64,000 nt of DNA from Selenomonas sp. (GTDB lineage: Bacteria; Bacillota_C; Negativicutes; Selenomonadales; Selenomonadaceae). The DNA is taken from assembly GCF_024693525.1 (NCBI RefSeq), contig NZ_JAILKR010000057.1, forward strand, positions 1 through 64,000, read 5' to 3'. The notes below the pieces were generated by a model. The model had not been told where the DNA came from, did not search any database, and saw only the letters and a list, made by a program, of their open reading frames with translations. The position numbers and the translations under genes are program-made. Of this stretch, positions 22,284 to 31,008 are shown piece after piece (within the stretch, counting starts at the first letter, position 1; the number at the start of each line of letters is the position of its first letter).

Positions 22284-24677
22284 TTGAAAACATCAGATCT
22301 TAGTGAATTTGACCGATATTTATTCCATCAGGGAACAAACTATCATGCCTATGAGATGCTCGGTGCTCATTTCGTGGAGGAAAATGGCAAAAAGGGCGTA
22401 CGGTTTGCGGTTTGGGCACCCCATGCGAAATCCATCACGGTGGTTGGTGATTTCAACAATTGGGATGACCGGGTAAATCCGATGACCCGTTTGGATGATG
22501 GGGAGATTTGGTCGGTATTTTTGGAAAACATTCCTGAAGGGGCACTTTACAAATATGCGATTGAACCTCAGTGGGGCGGACCTCGCATCTTGAAGGCTGA
22601 TCCCTATGGATTCTACGCGGAAAAGAAACCGAATACGGCTTCCCGGGTCTATGATATGAGTCGCTATGAATGGAAGGATAATGCCTGGGCGGAGCAGAAA
22701 CGCCGGGAATCCTCCTATGAGCGGCCGATGCTTACCTATGAGGTTCATGCTGGTTCTTGGCGGCGCAATGCCGATGGGGAGTATCTGTCGTATCGCGAGC
22801 TGGCCGACCAGCTCGTTGACTACGTTCGGGACATGAACTATACTCATATTGAGTTTATGCCGCTTTGCGAACATCCTTTTGACGGTTCCTGGGGGTATCA
22901 AGCAACGGGCTATTATGCAGTGACCAGCCGCTATGGCACGCCGGATGATTTCCGCTATCTGGTTGACCGGGCGCATGCCAATGGCATTGGTGTCATCATG
23001 GACTGGGTACCGGGACATTTCTGCAAGGATGAACAGGGCCTGCGTCATTTTGATGGCCAGACGCTCTACGAATCGGATAACGAGACTCGTGCCGAGAACT
23101 GGGAGTGGGGAACCACGAACTTCGATTACGGCCGTACGGAGGTCCAAAGTTTCTTGATTTCCAATGCCATGTTCTGGTTTGAGGAATTCCATATTGATGG
23201 GTTGCGCATTGATGCGGTAGCGAATATGCTCTACCTTAATTATGGACGCAAAGACGGTGAGTGGCAGCCCAACAAGTATGGGGATACGGGCAATCTGGAG
23301 GCTATGGATTTTTTGAAGAAGCTCAATGAGGCTATCTTCCAGTACCATCCACAGGCGTTGATGATTGCTGAGGAGTCAACGGCCTGGCCGTTGATTTCCA
23401 AGCCAGTCTATATGGGTGGCATGGGCTTTAATTACAAGTGGAATATGGGCTGGATGAACGATATGCTCAAATATATGAGCCTGGATCCAATCTATCGTAA
23501 GTGGAATCACGATAAGGTTACGTTCTCGTTCATGTATGCCTTTTCGGAAAACTTTGTACTGCCATTGTCCCATGATGAGGTCGTTCATGGCAAGTGTTCG
23601 CTTATCAGCAAGATGCCTGGCGATTATTGGCAAAAGTTTGCTGGCTTGCGTTCCTTCTTTGGCTATTGGATGGCTCATCCTGGTAAGAAGTTGCTGTTCA
23701 TGGGAGGCGAGTTCGGTCAGTTCATCGAGTGGAATTACGATGATAGTCTGGATTGGCATCTGGTGGAACAGTATGAGATGCATACAAAGATGAAGGAATA
23801 TTCCAAGGCGCTCAATAAATTCTATTGTGACCATAAGGCCTTTTGGCAGGTGGATTTCGATTGGAATGGTTTCCAATGGATTGACTGCAACGATAATGAG
23901 AACAGCATTGTATCCTTTATCCGCAAGGCTGATGACAGCAATGACTTCATCATTGCCATCTGCAACTTCACGCCAGAGGTTCGTCACAATTACCGGATTG
24001 GTGTTCCTTCCAAGGGAAATTATGTGGAAGTCTTCAATTCGGATGATGAGGCCTTTGGCGGCAGCGGTGTCAAGAATGCCAATGAAATTGCTTCGGTGGA
24101 TATTCCCTGGCATAACCGGGAACAGTCCATTACGCTTACCATTCCGCCGCTGGCAACTATTTATCTGCGTTTAAACGGTCAGACTGGTGCAGGAACGTCT
24201 TTTTCTGAGGCTTCGGCGGAAGTAGATGCCAGAGGCCATGAGGAAAAAGAATCTGCCGATAAGGCAGAAGCCGCTGAAGTAAAGGCTCCGGCTAAGCGCC
24301 GCGGCCGTCCGAAAAAGACGGAAGCCGAAAAGAAGGAAGAAAAGCCCAAGAAAACGACGGTTAAGAAAACAACCCGTAAGACTACTGCCAAAGTGACAGC
24401 GGCAAAAGTAGAGGAGCCGAAGGCAGAAACGAAGAAGGAAGAAAAGCCCAAGAAGACTGCGGCTAAGAAAGTTTCTACGGCTAAAATTGCTACCGCCAAG
24501 ACTGCCACGAAAAAAACGGCCACGAAAAAAACGACAGCAGCGAAAAAAGATTCTGAAGCTGTTGCCGCTAAGAAAACAACTACCCCTAAGAAGGCAACCA
24601 AAAAATCAACTGCTGTTACCACAGCAGCCCGTAAGAAAACGGTGAAGAAAAAAGCTGTTGCCGCCGGCGATGAATAA
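22284..24677 (+). CDS. glgB: 1,4-alpha-glucan branching enzyme with histone-H1-like C-terminal tail
   Basis: 797 residues from TTG 22284 behind GAGGGGGA. Residues 1-110 are a CBM48-type domain, followed by GH13 catalysis: DWVPGHF (240), nucleophile Asp310 in GLRIDAVANM, the acid/base region Glu363-Glu364 (AEEST) and SHDE (430). The enzyme domain ends near residue 632. It adds alpha-1,6 branches to glycogen. Residues about 640-797 are an added Lys/Ala/Thr-rich tail with AT-hook core RGRP (673-676, in KRRGRPKK) and many AKK, TKK and PKK steps, like bacterial histone-H1-like proteins. Usual GlgB proteins end without such a tail. Confidence 0.95.
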   Translation: MKTSDLSEFDRYLFHQGTNYHAYEMLGAHFVEENGKKGVRFAVWAPHAKSITVVGDFNNWDDRVNPMTRLDDGEIWSVFLENIPEGALYKYAIEPQWGGPRILKADPYGFYAEKKPNTASRVYDMSRYEWKDNAWAEQKRRESSYERPMLTYEVHAGSWRRNADGEYLSYRELADQLVDYVRDMNYTHIEFMPLCEHPFDGSWGYQATGYYAVTSRYGTPDDFRYLVDRAHANGIGVIMDWVPGHFCKDEQGLRHFDGQTLYESDNETRAENWEWGTTNFDYGRTEVQSFLISNAMFWFEEFHIDGLRIDAVANMLYLNYGRKDGEWQPNKYGDTGNLEAMDFLKKLNEAIFQYHPQALMIAEESTAWPLISKPVYMGGMGFNYKWNMGWMNDMLKYMSLDPIYRKWNHDKVTFSFMYAFSENFVLPLSHDEVVHGKCSLISKMPGDYWQKFAGLRSFFGYWMAHPGKKLLFMGGEFGQFIEWNYDDSLDWHLVEQYEMHTKMKEYSKALNKFYCDHKAFWQVDFDWNGFQWIDCNDNENSIVSFIRKADDSNDFIIAICNFTPEVRHNYRIGVPSKGNYVEVFNSDDEAFGGSGVKNANEIASVDIPWHNREQSITLTIPPLATIYLRLNGQTGAGTSFSEASAEVDARGHEEKESADKAEAAEVKAPAKRRGRPKKTEAEKKEEKPKKTTVKKTTRKTTAKVTAAKVEEPKAETKKEEKPKKTAAKKVSTAKIATAKTATKKTATKKTTAAKKDSEAVAAKKTTTPKKATKKSTAVTTAARKKTVKKKAVAAGDE
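24180..24674 (+). repeat. Low-complexity Lys/Ala/Thr repeat region inside glgB
   Basis: Irregular repeats of AAG and GCN codons encode degenerate units such as EEKPKKT (twice) and TATKKTATKKTTAAKK. The frame stays open to the TAA at 24675, so this is coding sequence. The minus-strand frame across it is a by-product of the repeat. Confidence 0.7.
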
Positions 24678-24690
24678 GGAGGATATGGGT

Positions 24691-26127
24691 ATGAAAGTTC
24701 TTTATGTAGCATCGGAAGTAGTGCCTTTTGCCAAAACGGGAGGCTTGGCTGATGTAGCAGGTTCTCTTCCTCAGGCATTGAAAGAGGAGAATGTAGATAT
24801 CCGTGTCATCATGCCGAAATTTGGCAAGATTGACCCGAAATACACCAATGCTATGGAGCATGTTTATGATGGCGAATTGGATGTAGCTTGGCGCAAAAAA
24901 TATGTGGGTCTGGATAAATACGAAAAGGACGGGATTACTTATTACTTCGTCGATAACCAGGAATACTTTGGCCGTGAAGGCTTCTATGGCTATGATGACG
25001 ATGCAGAGCGCTTTTCCTTCTTCTGCCGGGCAGTTTTAAATCTGCTGCCGGTTATGGATTTCTGGCCGGATGTCATTCACACCAACGATTGGCATGCCGG
25101 GCTGGTCAATGTGCTGTTGAAACTCGAGCATATGGACGATGAACGCTATCGCGATATCCGCACGCTTTATACGATTCACAATCTCAAGTATCAGGGCGTG
25201 TTCCCAAAAGAGGTTATGAGCGATGTCTTAGGGCTTGACTGGAAGTATTTCAACAACGGGGATTTGGAATTTTATGATGCCGTCAATTTCATGAAGGGTG
25301 GTATCATTTATGCCGATTATATCTCCACGGTCAGCAAGACTTATGCCCAGGAGATTCAGTATGAATATTTTGGTGAGCATTTAGATGGCCTGCTCCGCAG
25401 CCGTCAGGATACGCTGTTTGGCATTGTCAATGGTTTGGATTACAATGTCTACAATCCGGCTACGGATACGAACTTGTTTGAGACCTATGATATCGACAGC
25501 CGTGACCGCAAGGCCGACAATAAGACGGAATTGCAGAACCTCTTGGGATTGCCGAACAATCGCCGCACGCCGATGGTGGCTTTGGTTTCCCGTCTCGTTG
25601 CCGCCAAAGGACTGGACCTCATCGTCCGCATGATGGATGAAATCCTGCAGCATGAGGACATTCAGTTCGTCATGCTGGGAACTGGCGACCGGGAATATGA
25701 AGAGTGGTTCAAAGGGCTGGAGTGGCGTTTCCCCAATAAGGTTTCGGCCAACATCAAGTTCTCCAACGAATTGGCGCAGCGCATGTATGCAGCCGCCGAC
25801 ATCTTCCTGATGCCGTCGGATTATGAGCCTTGTGGTATCGGGCAGTTGATTGCCTTGCGCTATGGTGCTGTCCCCGTGGTTCGCGAGACTGGCGGTCTCA
25901 AGGATACGGTTCAGCAGTATGATAAATACACCAATGAAGGCAATGGCTTTGTCTTCGGAGATTACAATGCCCATGAAATGATGTATGCGTTGAAGCGTGC
26001 GCTTAGCGCCTACGAGAATTTCGAAGAGTGGCAGCATATTGTGGCAAATGCGATGAATACGGATTACAGCTGGACAAATTCTGCTAGGGAATACAAGGAG
26101 CTGTACCATAAACTGTTAGAGGAATAA
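24691..26127 (+). CDS. glgA: Glycogen synthase (ADP-glucose)
   Basis: 478 residues from ATG 24691, 8 nt after AAGGAGG; ATG 24685 is too close to that site and 24658 lies inside glgB. GT5 family: KTGGLADVAGSLP (Lys15 binds ADP-glucose), HTNDWHAGL, and the C-terminal PSDYEPCGIGQL block with the catalytic Glu. It elongates alpha-1,4 chains from ADP-glucose made by GlgC/GlgD. The gene starts 13 bp after glgB. Confidence 0.96.
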   Translation: MKVLYVASEVVPFAKTGGLADVAGSLPQALKEENVDIRVIMPKFGKIDPKYTNAMEHVYDGELDVAWRKKYVGLDKYEKDGITYYFVDNQEYFGREGFYGYDDDAERFSFFCRAVLNLLPVMDFWPDVIHTNDWHAGLVNVLLKLEHMDDERYRDIRTLYTIHNLKYQGVFPKEVMSDVLGLDWKYFNNGDLEFYDAVNFMKGGIIYADYISTVSKTYAQEIQYEYFGEHLDGLLRSRQDTLFGIVNGLDYNVYNPATDTNLFETYDIDSRDRKADNKTELQNLLGLPNNRRTPMVALVSRLVAAKGLDLIVRMMDEILQHEDIQFVMLGTGDREYEEWFKGLEWRFPNKVSANIKFSNELAQRMYAAADIFLMPSDYEPCGIGQLIALRYGAVPVVRETGGLKDTVQQYDKYTNEGNGFVFGDYNAHEMMYALKRALSAYENFEEWQHIVANAMNTDYSWTNSAREYKELYHKLLEE

Positions 26128-26139
26128 AAAGCAGGATAG

Positions 26140-26165
26140 GGCGGCAATGAAATTGCCGCCTTTTA
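26140..26165 (+). terminator. Hairpin with T-rich tail between glgA and the debranching fusion
   Basis: 9-bp stem (26140-26148 with 26152-26160) and TTTTAT. It may lower expression of the last gene of the operon. Confidence 0.65.
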
Positions 26166-26196
26166 TGCAAGAAAAACGAGAAAAGGAGGGGATGTT

Positions 26197-29100
26197 ATGC
26201 TGGGAAGAAATGAGGTTGAGCATAATTCCCGAAATGTCTATTTTCGTTCCCAGATTGGAGCAGCGGAGGCTGGTTCTAAAATAAAACTCGGTATTCGTTT
26301 GCGGACGTGCCAGTCTATCCAGAGTGTGCTCATGCGGGGTTGGCATGACCGGTTTGGTGAGAAACTCTTTACGCTTACCACCAAGGATGACTTTTCCAGT
26401 GAGGAGAAGTTCTACTCGATTACCTTGGATTTGCCGGAAAAAGGCTGTTTGCTTTGGTATTATTTCATCATCACGACTGCGGACGGCACTTGCTATTATG
26501 GAAACAATCCGGAACAGCTCGGCGGCTTGGGGGAAGTATATGATCATGTACCGCCCTCCTTCCAGATTACGGTATACAATAAGGGGGCCAAAACCCCGGA
26601 CTGGTTCAAGCACAGCGTGATGTATCAAATCTTCCCAGACCGCTTCTATCGGAAAGGGGAGCAGATTATCCCCAAAAAAGGAGCCGTATATCATGCCGAT
26701 TGGTCTGATGATCCTTGTTACTACAAAGACCCGGATACGAAAGAGATTGTTGCCTATGATTTTTTTGGCGGCAATCTGCAGGGAATTAAGGAAAAACTCG
26801 GTTACTTGAAGAAACTGGGAATTTCGGTCCTCTATCTCAATCCGGTATTTGAATCGGAAAGCAATCATCATTACGATACGGGGGATTACCATAAAATCGA
26901 CCCGATCCTCGGAACAAAAGAGGACTTTCGTGAACTGGTCCAGGCGGCCAAGGAGCAGGGGATACGCATAATCCTTGACGGTGTGTTCAGCCATACGGGC
27001 AGCAACAGTCGCTATTTTAACCGGGCTGGCGCCTATGATACGGTAGGGGCCTTCCAGTCCAAGGAGTCTCCCTATTATGAATGGTACAGCTTCCGCAATT
27101 TCCCCTATGAGTATGACAGTTGGTGGAATTTCAATACCCTGCCCAATGTCAATGAAACTACCCCGTCTTATATGGATTTTATCATCTACGATGCGGACAG
27201 CGTGCTGCACCATTGGATGAAGGAGGGGATTGCCGGCTGGCGCCTCGATGTCATCGATGAACTGCCAGAGCCCTTTTCTCAGGCTTTTTTTGCTGAGTTG
27301 AAAAAGACCAATCCCGAAGCCGTTATGATTGGTGAGGTATGGGAGGATGCCTCTCATAAGATTGCTTATGGAACGCCGAGGGAATACCTTTGCGGTCAGG
27401 AAATGGATTCGGCCATGAACTATCCCTTCCGGGATATCCTGTTTGATTTCCTGTTGTATCGAAACGACGGGCGGCAGGCGATGCGGCGTTTTGAAAGCCT
27501 GCGGGAGAATTATCCCAAGGAAAATTTCTATGCCATGATGAATCTCATCGGCAGCCATGATGTTCAGCGTGCCATAACCATTCTGGGAGAGGCTGCTTAC
27601 TATGATGGTATGCCTGCAGTGGAGCAGTCGCGTTCTAAGCTGGATAAGGACCAGTATAATCTTGGTGTAGAGCGGTTGATGATGGCATCCCTGTGGCAGA
27701 TGACTTATCCAGGAGTTCCCTGTATTTATTACGGGGATGAAGTCGGTATGCAGGGATTCAAAGACCCATACAATCGCCGTCCCTATCCTTGGGGGAAGGG
27801 CGACCCGTATTTGAAACGGTGGTATGAGAAAATCATTGGCCTGCGTAAGGAGCATCCAGCGTTGCAGACTGGTGTCCTGCTGCCAATTTTAGCAGAAGGG
27901 GATTGTATTGCCTATGCCCGGGTAATTCGCGGTGGTAGGGATGTGTTCGGCAAGGAAGAAAAAGACGAATCCTTCCTGGCGGCCTTTAATCGGAGCCGTA
28001 CCGAAACCCATATTTTGAAGATGGATGTCAGCGATTTTGCCGAAGGCCATTTTGTCGATGTAACGGGCAGTGGCAATGTGTATGAAGTTACCCGGGGAAG
28101 AGTGGAACTACGGCTTGAACCGCTGACCGGTGTGCTGCTTCAGCACAAACGGGCACCGCGGGAGTATGAGCGGCAGGCGGGTATTTTGCTTCATCCCACC
28201 TCGCTGCCGTCGAAATACGGTATTGGCGATTTGGGTAAAGAAGCCTACAAATTCGTGGATTTCCTCAAGGCAGCCGGGCAAAAGGTCTGGCAAATTCTTC
28301 CCCTGGGGCCAGTGGATAACGTGGGTTACTCCCCCTATCAGTCGAGTTCGGCCTTTGCTGGGAATCCTTTGTTGATTGATTTGAATGAATTGATTGAGAA
28401 GAATTGGCTGACGGCAGCCGAGGCTAGAGTCCCCTACGTTAGCAATTCCTCCTTTATCGATTTTGAATGGGTTCAGCACTTCAAGCGGAAATGCTTCAAA
28501 AAGGCCTGGACGAAATTCCAGCATACGATGGACAAAAATCAGGAGTATCAGGAATTTTGTCGGCAGGAAGCCGATTGGCTGGAGGATTTTTCCTTGTTCC
28601 AGGCTGCTAAGCGGGAATTTAAGGGCAAGGAGTGGAGCAAGTGGCCGGAACCAATCCGGAGTCGTGACCCCAAAGCGCTGGCAGATCTGCGAAAACGTTT
28701 GGCCGATTCCATTGGCATGGTGAAGTTCGAGCAATATTTATTCGCCATGCAGTGGCGGCGGCTTCATGACTATGCGAAATCCCAGGGCATTCAGATTATG
28801 GGGGATATGCCGATATTCCTGGCTGGTGACAGCGCCGATGTCTGGGCGAATCAGAAGCTTTTCGACCTTCAGGAAGATGGCACGGCCAATACAGTGGCTG
28901 GTGTTCCGCCAGATTACTTCAGTGCAACGGGGCAGCTTTGGGGTAATCCCCAGTACGATTGGCAGGCGATGAAAGGGGAGAATTATAGCTGGTGGAAGAA
29001 GCGCTTCCATAAGTTGTTCGAACTGGTGGACATCGTTCGCATCGATCACTTCCGCGGCTTTGAGTCCTTCTGGGAAGTGGATGGCAAAGCTGCCACCGCC

Positions 29101-29655
29101 ATCAATGGCCGTTGGGTCAAGGGGCCGGGTAAGCCATTTTTTGACGAGCTTCGCCGGGAATTTGGCGACAAATTCCGCATTGTCGCTGAGGATTTGGGCA
29201 TCATCACCGATGAGGTGGAACAGCTTCGCGATGCCTGCGGGTTCCCTGGTATGAAGGTGCTTCATTTCTGCCTGCACTTCAATGAGCAAGGACGGCTGGG
29301 GTGCGTGGTTCCGGAGAACAGCATTGTCTACACGGGAACCCATGATAACAATACAACGGTTGGCTGGTACAATCAGGATATTGATGAATCCGTACAGGCA
29401 GCAGTGGCAGGACTGCTGCATGCCAAAGCTGACCGGCCTCAGGATGTGGCCGCCGGACTCATTGCCTTTGCTTATGCATCCAATGCTCGTCTGGCAGTTG
29501 TTCCCATGCAGGATATTCTGCATTTGGATGAGCGAAGCCGGATGAATACGCCGGGAACGGTAGGGCTGAATTGGAAATGGCGGTTGAAAGCGGATTACTC
29601 GCTGATGATTGAGGCGGAGGAATTAAAACGCCTTTGTGAAAAATACGAGCGCTGA
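26197..29655 (+). CDS. Fused GH13 debranching/neopullulanase-like and GH77 4-alpha-glucanotransferase
   Basis: 1152 residues, ATG 26197 behind AAAGGAGGGG. Residues 1-650: an N-terminal carbohydrate-binding-like region and a GH13 barrel with nucleophile Asp351 (GWRLDVIDE), acid/base Glu380 (GEVWED) and Asp455 (GSHDVQ), like cyclomaltodextrinase/neopullulanase. Residues about 655-1152: complete MalQ-type amylomaltase starting at AGILLHPTSLPS, nucleophile Asp950 (RIDHFRGFE), acid/base Glu998 (AEDLG) and Asp1050 (THDNNT). Together they would trim limit dextrins and recycle short maltodextrins from GlgP. Both active sites look intact. The exact bond cleaved by the first half is uncertain. Confidence 0.92.
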   Translation: MLGRNEVEHNSRNVYFRSQIGAAEAGSKIKLGIRLRTCQSIQSVLMRGWHDRFGEKLFTLTTKDDFSSEEKFYSITLDLPEKGCLLWYYFIITTADGTCYYGNNPEQLGGLGEVYDHVPPSFQITVYNKGAKTPDWFKHSVMYQIFPDRFYRKGEQIIPKKGAVYHADWSDDPCYYKDPDTKEIVAYDFFGGNLQGIKEKLGYLKKLGISVLYLNPVFESESNHHYDTGDYHKIDPILGTKEDFRELVQAAKEQGIRIILDGVFSHTGSNSRYFNRAGAYDTVGAFQSKESPYYEWYSFRNFPYEYDSWWNFNTLPNVNETTPSYMDFIIYDADSVLHHWMKEGIAGWRLDVIDELPEPFSQAFFAELKKTNPEAVMIGEVWEDASHKIAYGTPREYLCGQEMDSAMNYPFRDILFDFLLYRNDGRQAMRRFESLRENYPKENFYAMMNLIGSHDVQRAITILGEAAYYDGMPAVEQSRSKLDKDQYNLGVERLMMASLWQMTYPGVPCIYYGDEVGMQGFKDPYNRRPYPWGKGDPYLKRWYEKIIGLRKEHPALQTGVLLPILAEGDCIAYARVIRGGRDVFGKEEKDESFLAAFNRSRTETHILKMDVSDFAEGHFVDVTGSGNVYEVTRGRVELRLEPLTGVLLQHKRAPREYERQAGILLHPTSLPSKYGIGDLGKEAYKFVDFLKAAGQKVWQILPLGPVDNVGYSPYQSSSAFAGNPLLIDLNELIEKNWLTAAEARVPYVSNSSFIDFEWVQHFKRKCFKKAWTKFQHTMDKNQEYQEFCRQEADWLEDFSLFQAAKREFKGKEWSKWPEPIRSRDPKALADLRKRLADSIGMVKFEQYLFAMQWRRLHDYAKSQGIQIMGDMPIFLAGDSADVWANQKLFDLQEDGTANTVAGVPPDYFSATGQLWGNPQYDWQAMKGENYSWWKKRFHKLFELVDIVRIDHFRGFESFWEVDGKAATAINGRWVKGPGKPFFDELRREFGDKFRIVAEDLGIITDEVEQLRDACGFPGMKVLHFCLHFNEQGRLGCVVPENSIVYTGTHDNNTTVGWYNQDIDESVQAAVAGLLHAKADRPQDVAAGLIAFAYASNARLAVVPMQDILHLDERSRMNTPGTVGLNWKWRLKADYSLMIEAEELKRLCEKYER

Positions 29656-29677
29656 TTTTGTCAGCGGGCATGAAAAA

Positions 29678-29720
29678 GCCCCGCATAAGCTTGGATTAAG
29701 ATGTCCAGCTTATGCGGGGC
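29678..29720. terminator. Terminator between convergent genes
   Basis: GCCCCGCATAAGCTTGG pairs with the right arm ending at 29720 (bulge of one base). The T run is on the minus side, so it mainly ends the HD-GYP transcript; it also faces the glycogen operon. Confidence 0.8.
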
Positions 29721-29745
29721 CTTGTTATGCCAAAATTTCCTTTTG

Positions 29746-30810
29746 TTATTTGGGATTGTATTCCGTAATCGTGAGCTCCGGATGTTCGTTGAGGTTGATG
29801 ATTTCATCGGGAGAAATGCTCACGACGGGATGGGCGGCAAAGTCATTGGGATAGGCCGCAATGGTACCCTTTTCGCCATTGTTCAGTGTAACCCGTGAGC
29901 CCAGGAAGGCGTCTTTGATATGGGTGAGCACCGGAACGCAGACAGTGGGATCCAGGGACGTAAACATGTTTTTCGTAATCTGGGCGATAGCCGAGAATGG
30001 AGTCTGTTTTACGTAGCCTTCTCGTTCCGTGGTGATGTTGTCGTAGATATCGGCAATCATGATGATGCGGGCGTATTCGTGAATGTCAGCCCCCATGCAG
30101 TTGAAGGGGAAACCAGTGCCATCCATCCGCTCATGGTGCTGCATGGCAGCAAGCTTTACACCGTCGGAAAGACCGGGTTGGGCATTTAAGATATGATGGC
30201 CGTCCACCGTATGTTGGATATAGGCTTCATAGTCTTCTCCCTGAAGGTTGTTGACATTTTTATCCAGCAGGCGCTGCGGAAATTTCGTTTTGCCGATGTC
30301 ATGGAGGAAGCCAGCCAGCATGATATCACGGCGTTTCGCCCGGTCAAAATGCATCCACTTCGCGATGACGCCGGACAGAATGGAAACGCGCAGCGAATGG
30401 TTGTAGATATCGCTGGCCAGGTGATTCAACTCATAAAGATAGTCGATGGTACCGCTGTTGGACGCCATCGGGGCGATATCGCTTTTCATCAGGTTTTCGG
30501 TCTTCTCCACCGGAATGGTACCAGTGGCCCCGGTTTCCGCAAAGATGGAGCGGGCTTCCTGTACAACACCTTCGTATTCTTTGACGAAGGCATTGCCCCG
30601 GTTGAATATGGTGGAAACGGTCTGATAGTTCTGGCTGAGTTCATACTCATCCTTGACATAAACCACCGGGATATTCAAAAAAGTCAAACGGGTAATATGG
30701 GCTTTGGTTAATAATGTATCTTCAGATAAAACCACGACCATGTCCGGATTGACGATGGTGCGGGCGAGAATCATTCCAGGTTTTAAATCCTCTACGGAAA
30801 CAGCTCGCAA
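29746..30810 (-). CDS. HD-GYP domain protein (putative cyclic-dinucleotide phosphodiesterase)
   Basis: 354 residues, TTG start at 30810 behind GGAGGGG. The N-terminal part (1-60) is a short DUF3391-like beta domain; the HD-GYP domain covers about 125-300 with LHDIGK (His170, Asp171, Lys174) and HHERMDGTGFP (225-235). The signature is GxGYP in most members; here it is GTGFP. The family hydrolyses c-di-GMP or related signals using a bi- or tri-nuclear metal site. No receiver or membrane segment. Monocistronic, divergent from the amino-acid transporter. Confidence 0.88.
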   Translation of the reverse strand: MRAVSVEDLKPGMILARTIVNPDMVVVLSEDTLLTKAHITRLTFLNIPVVYVKDEYELSQNYQTVSTIFNRGNAFVKEYEGVVQEARSIFAETGATGTIPVEKTENLMKSDIAPMASNSGTIDYLYELNHLASDIYNHSLRVSILSGVIAKWMHFDRAKRRDIMLAGFLHDIGKTKFPQRLLDKNVNNLQGEDYEAYIQHTVDGHHILNAQPGLSDGVKLAAMQHHERMDGTGFPFNCMGADIHEYARIIMIADIYDNITTEREGYVKQTPFSAIAQITKNMFTSLDPTVCVPVLTHIKDAFLGSRVTLNNGEKGTIAAYPNDFAAHPVVSISPDEIINLNEHPELTITEYNPK

Positions 30811-30925
30811 ACTAATCCCCTCCTTAGACTACGGAAATCCGTATTGTATACTATACTATTCGCCTTTCAAAGGAAAAAACCTGCCATTTGCGCAAAATAA
30901 TATGATTTCGGTAAAAAAATAGTGC

Positions 30926-30955
30926 TTGACATTGTTTACAGAGTTACAGTATAAT
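30926..30955 (+). promoter_or_regulatory. Promoter of the amino-acid ABC transporter
   Basis: Consensus TTGACA (30926-30931), 18-bp spacer, consensus TATAAT (30950-30955). Confidence 0.85.
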
Positions 30956-31008
30956 AGCATCATGTTAATCCTTTAATGAGATAAAGAAATGAAAAGGAGC
31001 GTTTCATT

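Noticed and set aside
24180..24674. Separate histone-like gene wrongly joined to glgB
   Set aside because: No stop codon, start or ribosome site interrupts the frame between enzyme and tail, and the next gene's ribosome site follows the tail, so one continuous protein is the simplest reading, pending strain comparison.
24179..24778. Minus-strand frame rich in Phe/Val/Ala across the glgB tail
   Set aside because: It is the reverse complement of the Lys/Ala repeat, which naturally gives hydrophobic codons; no start signals.
26116..27855. 579-codon minus-strand frame opposite the debranching fusion
   Set aside because: The plus-strand gene has all catalytic residues; the antisense frame has no start signal or known motif.
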